This document shows positions 1-8,115 of a DNA stretch of 64,000 nt, piece by piece. The stretch covers positions 186,001 through 250,000 of the forward strand of contig NZ_JAEHFX010000006.1 in the NCBI RefSeq assembly GCF_016623615.1, read 5' to 3'. The stretch is from Adhaeribacter terrigena (GTDB lineage Bacteria > Bacteroidota > Bacteroidia > Cytophagales > Hymenobacteraceae). The notes beneath the pieces were generated by a model that saw only the letters and a list, made by a program, of their open reading frames with translations, ran no database searches and was not told where the DNA came from. How positions within the stretch are numbered: position 1 is the stretch's first letter; every line of letters begins with the position of its first letter. Made by a program: the position numbers and the translations under genes.

Positions 1-2452
1 CGCGGATATCGAATAAAAAGAGTTTAAGCAGCGTAATGGCAAAAAGCGAAAGCGCAACAATGCGGAGTTGTTTATTCTTCTTTTTCAAGCCGATGAACAT
101 GAACGTAAACGCGCAGATTCCCCACAAGATCGGGAAGCCGACTTTATAGGTCTGGTGCTGCAGTTCGTAAAAATAAGCAAATTTATCTGCTGCGAACTGA
201 TCGCCTTTTAAGCCTGACGCGTTGGCAAATGGCAGGTTGAAATAAAGCACATGGTATAGTAGTTCGGAACTCGCCACAAACACAATTACCAGGCTTAAAC
301 CCCACACCAGGACCTTGGTCATTTTTGGCCAATGTTCTTCCAAAACAAACCGGTTCCGGTAGATAAAATACAGCAAAACAACCAGCAGTGCCAGACTCAG
401 GTAATGAAACCAGAAACCGGTAAACTCCTGTACATCGTAGAGAAAATGTGATTCGAGCAGTTTTCTTACCTGAATATTATAGAACAGGCAATAAAGCGCC
501 ACCCCAAACATGCCCAGCAAAGTAATAGTCAGCGTAAGTTTGGGTTCATTTTTATGTTCCGCCAACCCGAATAAACCGGCTATAAAACCAAGGTTGTAAC
601 AGCCCAGCATGATGGTGCGGCTCAGGTTCGAATCGAAGTAGAAATTAAGCTGGTAATTCAGTTCAAAAAGCAGCACCAGATAAAGGGTAATGACCGCGGC
701 AAAACCAAGCAATTTCCGGTACACCAAAGGCTGAAAATCGAATTGCTTGAACACGACCGGTTCCGGTTCTTTTTGAAGCAGCCACCGCAATGCCACCAAA
801 CTTAATATGCTGATCGCACCGGTAATAAAACCTTTGTTCAGCAGCACGTAATACGTTTCACCCGCCGGAAATCTCTGGTAAATATTCACCCAATCCATTG
901 CCAGCGAAATCAGCATTAAACCGGTAATAATTACTGAACTGATAACGGCAAGTTTTATCCCCGTTTTCTGCGCAAACCACAGCAACAATACCGCTTCCAA
1001 GGCCCAGAACATGGTAATGTAATTGCCCTCCAGCTGAACCGGAATAGATAAACTTATAAAGGTGATCACCATACCGATAAGCAGGTAAACGAGGTTACGG
1101 TCTACCTGCCGGTTACGGAACAGCAAAAAGGCAAAAGCAAAATTAAAAACCGCCACGGCTGCCGTAAATAAACCTTGGTACATGCCCTGCTGAAATTCGT
1201 GCAAAATGGCCATGCCCGCCGAATAAAACAGGAAGGTATTGCTCACCAGGATCCCGATTTCGGAAGCCACGAAATGCGTACGTGCTTTTACATTGTTTAT
1301 GATGTTCATCAAAAAGAAAACGGTATAGAAAAGCACCGCAAAAGTCAGGGCTCCCAGATACGGCGCATTTGGCTGCCCCAGTACCCGCGAAGAAAGCCAG
1401 CCGCCGTAAAGTAAAATGGTAGCGCCGTAACAGATCCAGTTAATTATTTTCCAGTTTTTCAGGTAAGCCAGCACCAGCATGCCCACGTTCAGGATCAGGA
1501 TGTAGGTAAAAAGCACCACGTAATTTCCTTCGCCGGTGCTCACCATAAACGGTGTGGCAAATCCGCCCAGAATAGCCAATACCGCCAGTTCTACCCGGTT
1601 ATACGACACTGAAAGCAGCACCGAGAAAGCCGTAATGACTACCATCACCAGGAAAGCCGCCGTCTGGTTTAAAAGCTGGTATTCGTGAAAAGCAATGGCA
1701 ATGGTGAAATACAAAACGGCCAGACCACCGCCCACTAAAACCGAGCTGAAGGCCGAAAATGATTTCCGTAACCGGTGCGCCAGCCCGATCAGAACGCCGC
1801 CCGCCAGGATCCCGATGAACACCCTTCCTATCTCGTTGATCCAATCCTGATCGATGGCAAATTTCACAAAATAGCCGATGCCTAAAACCAGGATGGCGAT
1901 GCCGATTTTGTTGATCAGGTTTTCGCCGATGAATTTCTCCAGATCCGGATTGTTGTGCATAAAGCGCTCCATAAAACCGGGTTGCGGCTCTTCGTAAACC
2001 GGTTCCGGGGCAATTGGCGGGGTATAAACCGGCTTTTCAGCGGCTGGAGTTTCCTCAACTTTTTCAGTCGTTTTCCCTACCGTTTCCGCAGCATTGCCTT
2101 CAGTTTTTTCTGCAAGTTTCTCCCCGGGTTTTTCTTCCGTTGCCGATACCGTTTTTGCTGGTGCTGTAGCAAATGGGAAAGCTGGTTTTGGAATTTCAGT
2201 AACTTCAGGAGGGGTTAAAATTGGTGCCGCCGGAGACGTAACCGTAACTGGTTTTATTTCTTCCGGGGTTGCTGTTTTTTGCAGCGATGGTGGCGTCTGC
2301 TGCCGGCGCAGCAATTCAAGCTCGGCCCTGATGCGCAGCAGTTCGTCTTTTATGGTTTCGAAACGCAGGCTTACTTCCTGAATTCTTCCGGATAAAATAT
2401 TGATTATAAGAAAAGCTGCCACTACAATGGCCAGAAGCAACATCATTTCCAT
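1..2452 (-). CDS. DUF2339 polytopic membrane protein (C-terminal end cut by window)
   Basis: Open on the minus strand from an ATG at 2452 to the window edge with no stop, so at least 817 codons are present. It begins MEMMLLLAIVVAAFLIINIL (a membrane anchor), then a short coiled segment, then a Pro/Glu/Lys/Thr-rich linker of about 100 residues, then a very long run of hydrophobic helices starting near NLINKIGIAILVLGIGYFVK. This order (anchor, coiled linker, then 20 or more membrane helices) is that of DUF2339 proteins, whose function is unknown. The family assignment is from recall of its hallmark first helix and overall architecture. The gene reads towards the window's left end; what follows it cannot be seen. 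Confidence 0.85.
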   Translation of the reverse strand, partial: MEMMLLLAIVVAAFLIINILSGRIQEVSLRFETIKDELLRIRAELELLRRQQTPPSLQKTATPEEIKPVTVTSPAAPILTPPEVTEIPKPAFPFATAPAKTVSATEEKPGEKLAEKTEGNAAETVGKTTEKVEETPAAEKPVYTPPIAPEPVYEEPQPGFMERFMHNNPDLEKFIGENLINKIGIAILVLGIGYFVKFAIDQDWINEIGRVFIGILAGGVLIGLAHRLRKSFSAFSSVLVGGGLAVLYFTIAIAFHEYQLLNQTAAFLVMVVITAFSVLLSVSYNRVELAVLAILGGFATPFMVSTGEGNYVVLFTYILILNVGMLVLAYLKNWKIINWICYGATILLYGGWLSSRVLGQPNAPYLGALTFAVLFYTVFFLMNIINNVKARTHFVASEIGILVSNTFLFYSAGMAILHEFQQGMYQGLFTAAVAVFNFAFAFLLFRNRQVDRNLVYLLIGMVITFISLSIPVQLEGNYITMFWALEAVLLLWFAQKTGIKLAVISSVIITGLMLISLAMDWVNIYQRFPAGETYYVLLNKGFITGAISILSLVALRWLLQKEPEPVVFKQFDFQPLVYRKLLGFAAVITLYLVLLFELNYQLNFYFDSNLSRTIMLGCYNLGFIAGLFGLAEHKNEPKLTLTITLLGMFGVALYCLFYNIQVRKLLESHFLYDVQEFTGFWFHYLSLALLVVLLYFIYRNRFVLEEHWPKMTKVLVWGLSLVIVFVASSELLYHVLYFNLPFANASGLKGDQFAADKFAYFYELQHQTYKVGFPILWGICAFTFMFIGLKKKNKQLRIVALSLFAITLLKLFLFDIR

Positions 2453-2698
2453 GCAAATTTTTATTGAAATTCAGGTAAAAACCGGAATGGCAAGGGTATT
2501 AAAATTACGGTTGGAAGTTAAGCATTTAATAAATCCGATTCGAAAAATCTCATCAGAACATTTTTATATAAACGGCCTGGTTTAAATTCTACCAACCGGA
2601 GCACCTTGTGCGGATTTCAGTTTTCAAATAAACTTGCAACACCCTTTGGATGTAAAATGAGAATTGCTTTACTTGAAGAAAATATAACCTGAAAGGTC

Positions 2699-3187
2699 AT
2701 GGTAAGAGAAAGTACCGTTTATCTTTTTGCTGCGGCTTTGCTGTTCAGTGCCTGTAAGAAAGATGAACCCGTGAAACCAGAACCGGCTGCCACTGAAATT
2801 TCGGCGCAGGAAAAAATAAGCGGCAATGCTTCGAAAAGCTGGGTGTTAACAAGCTGGACCACCAAAGAACAATTCGGCGTGATCACCAACAGTTATTTAA
2901 CCCTCGATTCCTGCGAAATGGATGACGAGTACACGTTTTACGCGAACAAAACCTTTTTGCGCACAGATGGGAAGTTAGCCTGTAATCCCGGTTCTAATAC
3001 CATCCATCTTTCAGCGGCTACCTGGGAATTACAGAAGAATAATACCGAATTGAAATTCAATACATTTGGTGGTGGCTCTGTCTTTAAGATCAAAAGCCTG
3101 AGCAATACCACGCTGGTGCTCAATCTTCCGCTTCTGATTCTTGACAACGACACAATTTCTACTACTTATACCTTTACCGCCAAATAA
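2699..3187 (+). CDS. Small lipoprotein, lipocalin-like
   Basis: 162 aa with a lipoprotein signal: hydrophobic helix YLFAAALLF followed by lipobox FSAC and then KKDEP, so it is probably lipid-anchored at Cys 19. The mature part has a helix-poor, strand-rich look with the sequence order W..T.W, DSCEMDDEYTFYANKTF, TWELQ and FKIKSLSNTTLVL, which is the pattern of Bacteroidota lipocalin-like lipoproteins (DUF4923/Lipocalin_4 style). No catalytic residues are evident. It stands alone on the plus strand between the DUF2339 gene (divergent) and the tRNA unit. Function unknown; the fold call is an inference. Confidence 0.75.
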   Translation: MVRESTVYLFAAALLFSACKKDEPVKPEPAATEISAQEKISGNASKSWVLTSWTTKEQFGVITNSYLTLDSCEMDDEYTFYANKTFLRTDGKLACNPGSNTIHLSAATWELQKNNTELKFNTFGGGSVFKIKSLSNTTLVLNLPLLILDNDTISTTYTFTAK

Positions 3188-3243
3188 TTCCCTCTTTTCT
3201 TAGCACTAATCTTAACTGTTATTAGCGAGGATCAAAAACAAAA

Positions 3244-3271
3244 AAGCCCTCCAGAAAATTCTGAAGGGCTT
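3244..3271 (-). terminator. Intrinsic terminator of tRNA unit, copy 1
   Basis: On the minus strand AGCCCTTCAGAA-loop-CTGGAGGGCT is followed by a T run, directly after tRNA-Arg. One bulge/mismatch in the stem. Confidence 0.75.
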
Positions 3272-3275
3272 CAAG

Positions 3276-3349
3276 TGATCCCATTTGGATTCGAACCAAA
3301 GGCCTACTGCTTAGAAGGCAGTTGCTCTATCCAGCTGAGCTATGGGACC
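3276..3349 (-). tRNA. tRNA-Arg (UCU), copy 1
   Basis: 74 nt cloverleaf read on the minus strand. The acceptor arm GGTCCCA pairs with TGGGATC (one G-T) with discriminator A. The anticodon arm is ACTGC-CTTCTAA-GCAGT, so the anticodon is TCT. The T arm contains GGTTCGAATCC. CCA is not encoded. Second gene of the minus-strand tRNA-Pro/tRNA-Arg unit; identical to the copy at 5876-5949. Confidence 0.95.
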
Positions 3350-3446
3350 GGGGTAAAAAAAAATTACGAATTATAAATCAGGAATTAAGAACGTTCTTGC
3401 AGAACAGAAACCATAATTCGTAATTCTAATTCGTAATTTAAATAAG

Positions 3447-3520
3447 TCGGGGTGGCAGGATTCGAACCTACGACCTCCACATCCCAAATGTGGCGCGATA
3501 CCGGGCTACGCTACACCCCG
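3447..3520 (-). tRNA. tRNA-Pro (UGG), copy 1
   Basis: 74 nt cloverleaf on the minus strand. Acceptor CGGGGTG/CACCCCG with discriminator A; anticodon arm CCACA-TTTGGGA-TGTGG gives anticodon TGG; T arm AGGTTCGAATCCT. Identical to 6047-6120. A TACCTTTG box lies 27 bp upstream (3547-3554, minus). Confidence 0.95.
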
Positions 3521-3546
3521 AACTTTGCTTCATTATATTCAGCGCA

Positions 3547-3554
3547 CAAAGGTA
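3547..3554 (-). promoter_or_regulatory. Candidate -7 box for tRNA copy 1
   Basis: TACCTTTG on the minus strand, 27 bp upstream of tRNA-Pro and outside the 299-bp repeat. It is the Bacteroidota -7 consensus TAnnTTTG. I see no good TTG at the expected upstream spacing, so it may be weaker than the promoter of copy 2. Confidence 0.5.
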
Positions 3555-4343
3555 GTAATATTTCTTAAATCCGCTACCAGCTGCCGCATATTTTTTCGTC
3601 TTTTTTTGCTGAATTTCTATTATTATGCAGTCTTTCAGCCATTTAAAATTCGTTTTCTGCCATTAAATTCCTGACAATTATCCGGTTGCTTGAATAATCC
3701 TCAGGTAAATGCTTCTGATAAGTCCTGTATAAACCAATCAACCCTTGGGTTCAGGAAGTAAGACTTCACTTAAAAGAGGCGTTACAAGCGTAAGATCCTG
3801 ATATCAGTTGCATTGTCAGGTTATAGGTCCCACAACTTTCACTGGTAAAACATTTTGAAAATCCAGTAACCTTAACCACCTTTTCGCTTCTGGCGTCAAA
3901 CTTGATAAGGTGATTTCCCAAAAAAAGCCGCTACCCGTAATGATTGCCGAAATTTAAATTCCACTATCCTTACCCATGCCAACCCGAATCTGAAAGTAGG
4001 AACGTCAAATTGTTTCCGATAATGAAGCCCGGCCAAAAACGCTATACTTTTACTCTTAAAAACTGCTCTTTCTCCAGCCAGATTAAATATCAAATAAAAT
4101 GCTGTGGCTGCAAAAATTTTAACCGTAGTTTTTCCTGTTAAAAGTATAGCGTTTTCCAGGTGCTTTCAAAAATGCCTGGAAAGAAATTTCAGCTAAAAAG
4201 AGGACTTAAAATTCGGTAATGCACTGCTCCTACAAACAGTTAATAATATAAAAAAAGCGAATTCTATAAATGACAGCTAAAATCCTGTAACGCTTTCGGG
4301 GATATGGCGGCGTATCTTTGCAAGGTACTTTAAAGCACAAATT
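3555..4343. other. Gene-poor stretch, 0.8 kb
   Basis: No convincing coding region on either strand. It contains a facing pair of the interspersed CGCTATACTTTT element (forward 4035-4052, reverse 4140-4155, about 90 bp apart) and, at 4313-4320, a TATCTTTG box that probably belongs to the promoter of the HMA gene that starts at 4344. The rest looks like decayed sequence. Confidence 0.5.
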
Positions 4344-4553
4344 ATGAAAGACCTGAAATTCAAAACCAATATTAATTGCGGTGGTTGTGTGGCCAGCATT
4401 ACACCTTTCCTGAACAAAGCTGAAGGCATTACTGAATGGAACGTAGATACCACCAACGCGCAAAAAGTTCTGACTGTTTCTACTGAAAAATTAAACGAAG
4501 CGGAAGTAATTAAGCTGGTGCAGGAAGCCGGTTATAAAGCTGAAAAATTGTAA
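4344..4553 (+). CDS. Heavy-metal-associated (HMA) domain protein, CopZ-like
   Basis: 69 aa, entirely one HMA domain (beta-alpha-beta-beta-alpha-beta). The metal-binding loop is NINCGGCVAS at residues 8-17 with the CxxC pair; it ends EAGYKAEKL, usual for this fold. By family it would carry Cu(I) or a similar soft metal in the cytoplasm, passing it to a P-type ATPase or regulator. The loop is CGGC rather than the more common M-x-C-x-x-C. A strong terminator follows at 4583. A remnant resembling a CopB-type copper ATPase lies just downstream on the other strand, so the protein may have lost its partner here (inference). Confidence 0.88.
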   Translation: MKDLKFKTNINCGGCVASITPFLNKAEGITEWNVDTTNAQKVLTVSTEKLNEAEVIKLVQEAGYKAEKL

Positions 4554-4582
4554 TTCAACACGGAAGAATTTTAAACAAAAAA

Positions 4583-4609
4583 CGGCAGCCAAATTGGCTG
4601 CCGCTTTTT
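4583..4609 (+). terminator. Intrinsic terminator after the HMA gene
   Basis: CGGCAGCC-AAAT-TGGCTGCCG hairpin followed by CTTTTTG, about 30 bp after the HMA stop codon. Confidence 0.85.
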
Positions 4610-4627
4610 GTTTCCTTGCTATTTAAT

Positions 4628-4800
4628 TTACTTCAATTCCTTCCGGAACAATTGCGCATTAATAGCAACGATTATGGACTCCTGCTCATTAAAACAGCTC
4701 CAACCGCAGAATCATGATGCCGCATTTTTAAAGTAACCCGGCTGCCAAAGGCAAAAAAGCCATCCATTTTCAGTTCCTGGCTTACACTTTCGTCACTCTT
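4628..4800 (-). pseudogene. Remnant resembling the C-terminus of a CopB-type copper P-type ATPase
   Basis: On the minus strand, two adjacent frames give AVGAVLMSRS and then IIVAINAQLFRKELK followed by a TAA stop (4630-4628). Joined with a one-base shift this matches the end of CopB-type ATPases, where the last metal-site helix reads like AVLMSxSTIIVAINAQxLR. Upstream of this (4740-4800) an open frame continues (MDGFFAFGSRVTLKM) but I do not recognise it. The segment is short and broken, so the identification is tentative; a CxxC metal-binding protein gene next door makes it more plausible. Confidence 0.4.
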
Positions 4801-5142
4801 TCGATATCGCCGGTTAAAGCACCGTTTTATGTCCTTTTCTTTAAGATCGGAATTGGCAGTATGCAGGTTTCACCATTTCAGATCACGCGGGCTTCGATAG
4901 GCGTTTTCCTCACCAGAAGTTCGGGCGCGCTGGTAACTCCATTAACAATTTCATTTTGACACACAATATAGTTACGATTTGGGCAGCCAGCTCCCAGAAA
5001 ACTCCGGATCTTTTATAACCTATGCAATGGCTTAACTAATGCCTTACGCGACGGTTATGGCAATACCTACCTAAGGGCATTTTAAACTAAATCTCCCTTT
5101 TTTCCGGTTGATGTTGTTAATGCGTATGATCGGTCAATTAGG
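4801..5142. other. No gene recognised
   Basis: No supported coding region. Possibly further decayed sequence of the 4628-4800 remnant: short minus-strand segments look coding (for example ALTGDIERVTKV around 4790-4830) but are interrupted by stops. Confidence 0.35.
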
Positions 5143-5454
5143 TTAAAAATAAGCCGATTTAAGTTTCGCTGCCATTTCCGGCGACACCGAATCGGCATAC
5201 ATGCCATAGGCATCTACCAACACTCCTTTCTGGCCGGTCCTGGATGATATACCGTAAACCACCGAGCTATCAGCAGGATTGCTCATGCCTTCAAAACGGT
5301 ATACTTCTTCGATCGTAAAGTCTTCGGGATTCAATTGTAATTGCGCCTGAGGACATTTCAGGCAATCGCCTTCCAGATTAAAATCCAGGGCATAACCCCG
5401 TTTCTTCAGGTCATTCAAAGCTTCGAGGGCCGAATTGTAATGAAATCTTTCCAT
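5143..5454 (-). CDS. Small conserved protein (family often mislabelled phosphoribosylpyrophosphate synthetase)
   Basis: 103 aa, soluble and acidic. The pattern ALEALNDLKKRGYALDFNLEGDCLKC (residues 9-34; quoted in parts: ALNDLKKRGY, DFNLEGDCL) followed by PEDFTIEEVYRFEGMSNPADSSVVYGI is typical of a Bacteroidota family of about 100 aa. Database entries sometimes call it phosphoribosylpyrophosphate synthetase, but it is far too short and lacks the PRPP loop, so I do not assign that activity. Function unknown. It sits alone between the two tRNA repeats. Confidence 0.75.
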   Translation of the reverse strand: MERFHYNSALEALNDLKKRGYALDFNLEGDCLKCPQAQLQLNPEDFTIEEVYRFEGMSNPADSSVVYGISSRTGQKGVLVDAYGMYADSVSPEMAAKLKSAYF

Positions 5455-5827
5455 TTCTATATTTTATAGTTCGGTATTAATATTAAATCAACCCGCTGGT
5501 GGCTTAGTGGAAAATACTAATTTTAAAATTGATAAAAGCTGGTATTTCGGAAGTTTACAGAAAGTTAGCATGGCCGGAGTACTAGCTGCAGGTTTAGAAT
5601 TTGACCGGTAATTCTGCGGAATCATTATTTTTACTGAAAGAGGTCGAAATTAATCCTTGTCTTGAAAACCTGAATTAATGCAAAATGTTCGGGAATATTT
5701 TTAAGAGAAAGCAGATAATCAGCACCTAAGATGCCATGAATGAGTTCTGATCACATTAATTCGAATTTCAAACCGGGAGCCTGAACGGGCGTTCAGGATT
5801 TTTTAATTTTGAATCGTTTAAATAAAC
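5455..5827. other. No gene recognised
   Basis: 370 bp of AT-rich sequence before the second tRNA repeat. No open frame of note and no clear regulatory signal. Confidence 0.4.
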
Positions 5828-5843
5828 AGGATCAAAAACAAAA

Positions 5844-5871
5844 AAGCCCTCCAGAAAATTCTGAAGGGCTT
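5844..5871 (-). terminator. Intrinsic terminator of tRNA unit, copy 2
   Basis: Same hairpin plus T run as at 3244-3271, after the second tRNA-Arg. Confidence 0.75.
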
Positions 5872-5875
5872 CAAG

Positions 5876-5949
5876 TGATCCCATTTGGATTCGAACCAAA
5901 GGCCTACTGCTTAGAAGGCAGTTGCTCTATCCAGCTGAGCTATGGGACC
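5876..5949 (-). tRNA. tRNA-Arg (UCU), copy 2
   Basis: Identical in sequence to 3276-3349: same cloverleaf, anticodon TCT, no encoded CCA. Confidence 0.95.
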
Positions 5950-6046
5950 GGGGTAAAAAAAAATTACGAATTATAAATCAGGAATTAAGAACGTTCTTGC
6001 AGAACAGAAACCATAATTCGTAATTCTAATTCGTAATTTAAATAAG

Positions 6047-6120
6047 TCGGGGTGGCAGGATTCGAACCTACGACCTCCACATCCCAAATGTGGCGCGATA
6101 CCGGGCTACGCTACACCCCG
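6047..6120 (-). tRNA. tRNA-Pro (UGG), copy 2
   Basis: Identical in sequence to 3447-3520, anticodon TGG. Preceded on the minus strand by a near-ideal Bacteroidota promoter at 6170-6199. Confidence 0.95.
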
Positions 6121-6169
6121 AACTTTCACTCCTGAATTTCTGCTTTTGGGCTTTCATTCAATCGTGGTG

Positions 6170-6199
6170 CAAACTTAAAACTTTTTTGAATTAAATCAA
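6170..6199 (-). promoter_or_regulatory. Promoter of tRNA-Pro/tRNA-Arg, copy 2
   Basis: On the minus strand TTG (6199-6197), a 19-bp spacer, then TAAGTTTG (6177-6170), matching the Bacteroidota sigma-ABfr consensus TTG-N19-TAnnTTTG. Transcription would start about 40 bp before tRNA-Pro. Confidence 0.75.
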
Positions 6200-6224
6200 T
6201 CAATTCGAAAAAAAATAAGTTCAG

Positions 6225-6313
6225 CGGAGGGGGGGGGATTCGAACCCCCGGTACAGTTTGACCCGTACGACAGTTTAGCAAACTGCTGGTTTCAGCCACT
6301 CACCCACCTCTCC
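6225..6313 (-). tRNA. tRNA-Ser (GCU)
   Basis: 89 nt with the long variable arm of class II tRNAs. Anticodon arm GCAGT-TTGCTAA-ACTGT gives anticodon GCT; the variable arm is the CGTACGGGTCAAACTGTACCG region; T arm GGGGGTTCGAATCCCCC. The acceptor starts GGAGAGG and pairs with the C-rich 3' side with one apparent A-C mismatch. Its own promoter lies at 6339-6370. Confidence 0.93.
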
Positions 6314-6338
6314 ATGACCCTTTCTGCTAAAGGATGTG

Positions 6339-6370
6339 CAAATATACAGAATCTTATTTCAGAATTGCAA
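6339..6370 (-). promoter_or_regulatory. Promoter of tRNA-Ser
   Basis: Minus strand TTG (6370-6368), 21-bp spacer, TATATTTG (6346-6339), 26 bp upstream of the tRNA. Confidence 0.65.
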
Positions 6371-6531
6371 CAGCAGGTTCTAATTTTAGACCCAAAAAGG
6401 TTAAAAAAAATTCCCTGAGCAGCTTAATATTCTGATTTTAAAATACATAAATTTTTAAAGATTTAACTTTTTTCCGGTAACTTCTTAAAATCACCGTTAC
6501 ACCTTCCTTTATACGCGGAGCAATTGCTCCG

Positions 6532-7812
6532 TTACTGGAGCACCAGTTTTTGGCGCTTAATTATTTTGCCTGCTTTCAGGGTTACCAGGTAAACACCTTT
6601 GGGTAAACCACTTAGATCAACAGCAGCTCTGGAGACACCCTTTCCAGAAGAAAAAACCTCCCGGCCCGTCAGATCAGTAATAAAAAGACTTTCGGTAATT
6701 CCTGGTTCAGCCAGATATAAGGTTCCGGTGCTGGGATTCGGGTACAGCAATGCCGCTTGCACAGTATTTGGCTCTGAAACACCCAAGGCGCCCCCACTCC
6801 ACTGGTAAGAAACTCGGGAATTAACGCCTGAGGTCCAGCCGGCATTTACGCTGGCAAAGGCTACAGCCATGTGAGGCATAGAATCTAAAGTTGCCCAGTT
6901 AAGGCCGCCATCGGTAGTGAAAGAAGACCCGGCAAAACCGCTGCTATTGAAACCGGTAGTAACAAAAACACCCGGAACCCGGGGCATAGCGGCCATATCG
7001 TAATCATATATATCGCCCTGAAACATCACATTAGTCCACGTTAAGCCCCCATTGGTAGTTTTAGCCAGTTCCCCCATATTACTCATTGCCAAACCATTAT
7101 TCCCATCCGTAAAAGCAACCGCCTGAATTCCGAACAAGGAGGTGTTGGCAGCCGTCCAGGAAAGGCCTTTGTTTACTGAACGCAAAATACGGCCTTCGGA
7201 GGTTCCGACCCAAATAGTATCGCTTACGGCAGCTTTGGCAAACATCACGTATTCATCACCGTTACTTCCGGAAAGAATTGCTGGTAAACTGGCTGCGGGA
7301 ACTCTTACCCAGGTTGAACCGCCGTTATTGGTGTGGTAAACCTCAAAGTACCCTCCTACCGGGTCGCCAAAAACAACTCCGTTGTTCGCATCGAAAAAAT
7401 GGATCACGGAGGGGTAACTGTTAGCATTGGTGTAGGTATTGCTTCCCTGATTAACCCAGGTCTGGCCACCATTACTGGTTTTCTTAATCATGCCCCCGCC
7501 CAGGGTATCTGAAACCATGGCAACCCAAGCGGTACTGGCATTTATGGCAGTTATGTTGTTAATTATTTGGTCCTGGGGATTGGTAACCATACCACTTTGC
7601 CAGGTATTTCCGCCGTCAACAGATTTCATGTAGGCTTGTCCGGCAGGGTTTATATCGTCGGAGCCGGCGGCCCAGATCACGTTATCATCAACGGCCTCCA
7701 TCTCATAAACCAGCACGTCAGAAGAAAAGCCTAGTGGCTTGCTGATCCATTGCGCCTGGGCTGAAAACCCCAGAAAAATTGACATAAAAACAGGAAGTAA
7801 CGCTCTTTTCAT
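6532..7812 (-). CDS. Secreted YCF48/BNR-repeat beta-propeller-like protein with type IX sorting domain
   Basis: 426 aa. Residues 1-21 (MKRALLPVFMSIFLGFSAQAQ) are a Sec signal peptide. The body holds repeated Asp-box-like units of the type VDGGNTWQSG, SNGGQTWVNQ, NNGGSTWVRV, NKGLSWTAAN, TNGGLTWTNV and TDGGLNWATL, about 45-60 residues apart, as in YCF48/sialidase-like propellers. The last 80 residues (YPNPSTGTLYL, then FITDLTGREVF, PKGVYLVTLKAGKIIKRQKLVLQ) are a type A C-terminal sorting domain, so the protein should cross the outer membrane by the type IX system. Substrate and role unknown. Single gene, no operon partner. Confidence 0.9.
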   Translation of the reverse strand: MKRALLPVFMSIFLGFSAQAQWISKPLGFSSDVLVYEMEAVDDNVIWAAGSDDINPAGQAYMKSVDGGNTWQSGMVTNPQDQIINNITAINASTAWVAMVSDTLGGGMIKKTSNGGQTWVNQGSNTYTNANSYPSVIHFFDANNGVVFGDPVGGYFEVYHTNNGGSTWVRVPAASLPAILSGSNGDEYVMFAKAAVSDTIWVGTSEGRILRSVNKGLSWTAANTSLFGIQAVAFTDGNNGLAMSNMGELAKTTNGGLTWTNVMFQGDIYDYDMAAMPRVPGVFVTTGFNSSGFAGSSFTTDGGLNWATLDSMPHMAVAFASVNAGWTSGVNSRVSYQWSGGALGVSEPNTVQAALLYPNPSTGTLYLAEPGITESLFITDLTGREVFSSGKGVSRAAVDLSGLPKGVYLVTLKAGKIIKRQKLVLQ

Positions 7813-8086
7813 AGAATGATGCCTAAGGTTAAATAAAAAAGATGATTGATAAGATTCAGGTAATTATGGTATGCTCCGGCAAGAAAAAACACCAATTAAA
7901 CTGTGATCGGGATGAATTGTTTTCTGCCGGGCGAAATAAAGGTACGTAACAACCCCCTACAAAGGTCAACCGGAAACAGGGGAATTTTCTGAGTTGGAAA
8001 AAGTAGGTCCTGAACCGGAAAAATAAAGCTGTAGCGGCAAACTACCAGGGAAGATGAAAGCAGTAGGGCGGAATTCCTGAATTTTG

Positions 8087-8094
8087 TACCTTTG
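8087..8094 (+). promoter_or_regulatory. -7 box upstream of batB
   Basis: TACCTTTG about 22 bp before the batB ATG at 8116. This places the transcription start beyond the in-frame ATG at 8092, which decides for 8116 as the start codon. No clear TTG element upstream. Confidence 0.55.
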
Positions 8095-8115
8095 GTCTCT
8101 TCCAATTTTCAACGA

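Larger units (their letters stand above)
3228..3526. repeat. 299-bp direct repeat, copy 1 (tRNA-Pro, tRNA-Arg and terminator)
   Basis: Identical over 299 bp to 5828-6126, with a constant offset of 2600 bp; the match begins at AGGATC and ends at AACTTT, and the flanks differ on both sides. It holds a complete transcription unit on the minus strand (tRNA-Pro, spacer, tRNA-Arg, intrinsic terminator). The spacer between the tRNAs has AT-rich words (ATTCGTAATT, twice) as found in other intergenic tracts of this window. Confidence 0.95.
5828..6126. repeat. 299-bp direct repeat, copy 2 (tRNA-Pro, tRNA-Arg and terminator)
   Basis: Exact copy of 3228-3526. This copy lies directly downstream of tRNA-Ser and has the better promoter (6170-6199), so it is the more likely ancestral locus; copy 1 would then be the derived one (inference). 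Confidence 0.95.

Noticed and set aside
1599-2381. Several open frames over 60 aa on both strands within 1-2452
   Set aside because: They are shadows of the long minus-strand DUF2339 gene, which has no stop up to the window edge and shows clear membrane-protein composition.
5143-5454. Phosphoribosylpyrophosphate synthetase
   Set aside because: Only 103 aa, without the PRPP-binding loop or the catalytic motifs of the enzyme.
3228-6126. tRNA repeats as attachment sites of the 13.6-kb element
   Set aside because: The element's ends are defined by AAGATATGAA at 9076 and 22716; the tRNA repeat lies outside and has no integrase beside it.
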